Positions 5,394 through 5,857 of a stretch of DNA of 5,857 nt are shown here, one piece after another. The notes under the pieces were generated by a model. It was given only the letters and a program-made list of their open reading frames with translations, was not told where the DNA came from and did not search any database. The stretch covers positions 1-5,857 of the forward strand of contig CAIKZV010000265.1 in the NCBI GenBank assembly GCA_903831925.1, read 5' to 3'. Made by a program: the position numbers and the translations under genes. Position 1 is the first letter of the stretch. Each line of letters starts with the position of its first letter. The DNA is from an uncultured Burkholderiales bacterium (GTDB lineage: Bacteria > Pseudomonadota > Gammaproteobacteria > Burkholderiales > Burkholderiaceae_E).

Positions 5394-5857
5394 ATGCGGA
5401 TCGGCGACAGCCTCAAGGGCAAACGGGTGCTGATCACCCAGTCTGAAGAATTCATGGGGCCGGTGCTCACCACCGCATTCGAGGAGCACGGTGCGGTGGT
5501 CATCGGCTCGCAGGGGCCGCTGGCCGATCCGGCATCGGCCGAGGCGGCGGTCAGGGCCGCTGGCCATATCGACATCCTGATCGCCAATCTGGCGGTGCCC
5601 TCGCCCTATTCGCCGGTGACCGCGGTCACTGACGAAGAGTGGCAGCATGTCTTTACGCACATGGTCGATCCGCTGCCGCGTCTTGCGCGTGCGGCGCTGC
5701 CGGCGATGATCGCGCGGCGATCCGGCAAGTTTATCGTCATGGGCAGCGCGGTGGCCATGCGCGGACAGAAGCGGGTGTCGACCTACTCGGCTGCGCGCGG
5801 TGCCCAGCTCAGCTGGGTGCGCTCGGTTGGCGTCGAAGTCGCGCCGCACAATGTGCA
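5394..5857 (+). CDS. SDR-fold protein, candidate halohydrin dehalogenase (3' part outside window)
   Basis: The first 154 residues of a protein with the short-chain dehydrogenase fold are present; SDR proteins are usually about 230-260 residues, so roughly 80-100 are missing. The normal dinucleotide motif TGxxxGxG is replaced by TQSEEFMG (T15, F20, G22), which fits the halohydrin dehalogenase signature T-x4-F-x-G. In that family this region forms the halide pocket. The catalytic stretch gives S118-x12-Y131-x3-R135 (GSAVAMRGQKRVSTYSAAR), the second dehalogenase signature, with Arg instead of the SDR lysine. The NAG motif of SDRs is changed to NLA (65-67). Known enzymes of this family convert vicinal halohydrins to epoxides and halide, reversibly, without a cofactor, in the cytoplasm. 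Start ATG 5394 has AGGAG nearby. The gene follows the helicase by 37 bases. The alternative is a degenerate SDR of unknown function; the missing C-terminus holds further halide-site residues that would decide. Confidence 0.75.
   Translation, partial: MRIGDSLKGKRVLITQSEEFMGPVLTTAFEEHGAVVIGSQGPLADPASAEAAVRAAGHIDILIANLAVPSPYSPVTAVTDEEWQHVFTHMVDPLPRLARAALPAMIARRSGKFIVMGSAVAMRGQKRVSTYSAARGAQLSWVRSVGVEVAPHNV

Noticed and set aside
5039..5849. Minus-strand open frames across the helicase end and the dehalogenase-like gene
   Set aside because: The plus-strand frames here carry clear protein families and a strong Shine-Dalgarno; the minus-strand translations match nothing I recognise.

Overview
This window comes from a GC-rich bacterial genome. 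The codon use is strongly G/C at third positions, and the gene content fits a Gram-negative proteobacterium (Pseudomonadota). I cannot name a genus from the sequence. All genes I support are on the + strand and the region is densely packed. The longest gap between genes is 56 bases (1572-1627). I see no rRNA, tRNA, CRISPR array or insertion sequence.

Layout: (1) 1-1571 holds the distal end of a peptide/nickel-type ABC importer operon: the C-terminal part of a DppD/OppD-like ATPase, overlapping a complete DppF/OppF-like ATPase. (2) 1572-2262 is a two-gene type II toxin-antitoxin module, a Phd/YefM-type antitoxin followed by a PIN-domain (VapC-like) toxin with a 4-base overlap. An AT-rich promoter/operator-like segment lies in front of it. 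(3) 2303-2737 encodes a PaaI-type hotdog thioesterase. (4) 2762-5356 encodes a large DEXH helicase of the bacterial Lhr-Core, 'ligase-associated' type, without the usual nuclease, ligase and phosphoesterase partners next to it in this window. (5) 5394 to the window end is the first 154 codons of a short-chain dehydrogenase-fold protein. It carries both sequence signatures of halohydrin dehalogenases (T-x4-F-x-G and S-x12-Y-x3-R) in place of the normal SDR cofactor and catalytic motifs.

The two ATPases form one functional unit, the heterodimeric motor of an importer whose permeases and binding protein should lie upstream of the window. The toxin-antitoxin pair is a self-contained unit that probably has its own promoter. 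The thioesterase, helicase and dehalogenase-like genes are spaced by 24 and 37 bases, each with a recognisable Shine-Dalgarno sequence. They could be co-transcribed, but their functions are not obviously linked.

The most interesting item is the halohydrin dehalogenase candidate at the right edge. Ordinary annotation would probably call it an 'SDR family oxidoreductase', although its key residues argue against NAD(P)-dependent oxidoreductase activity.
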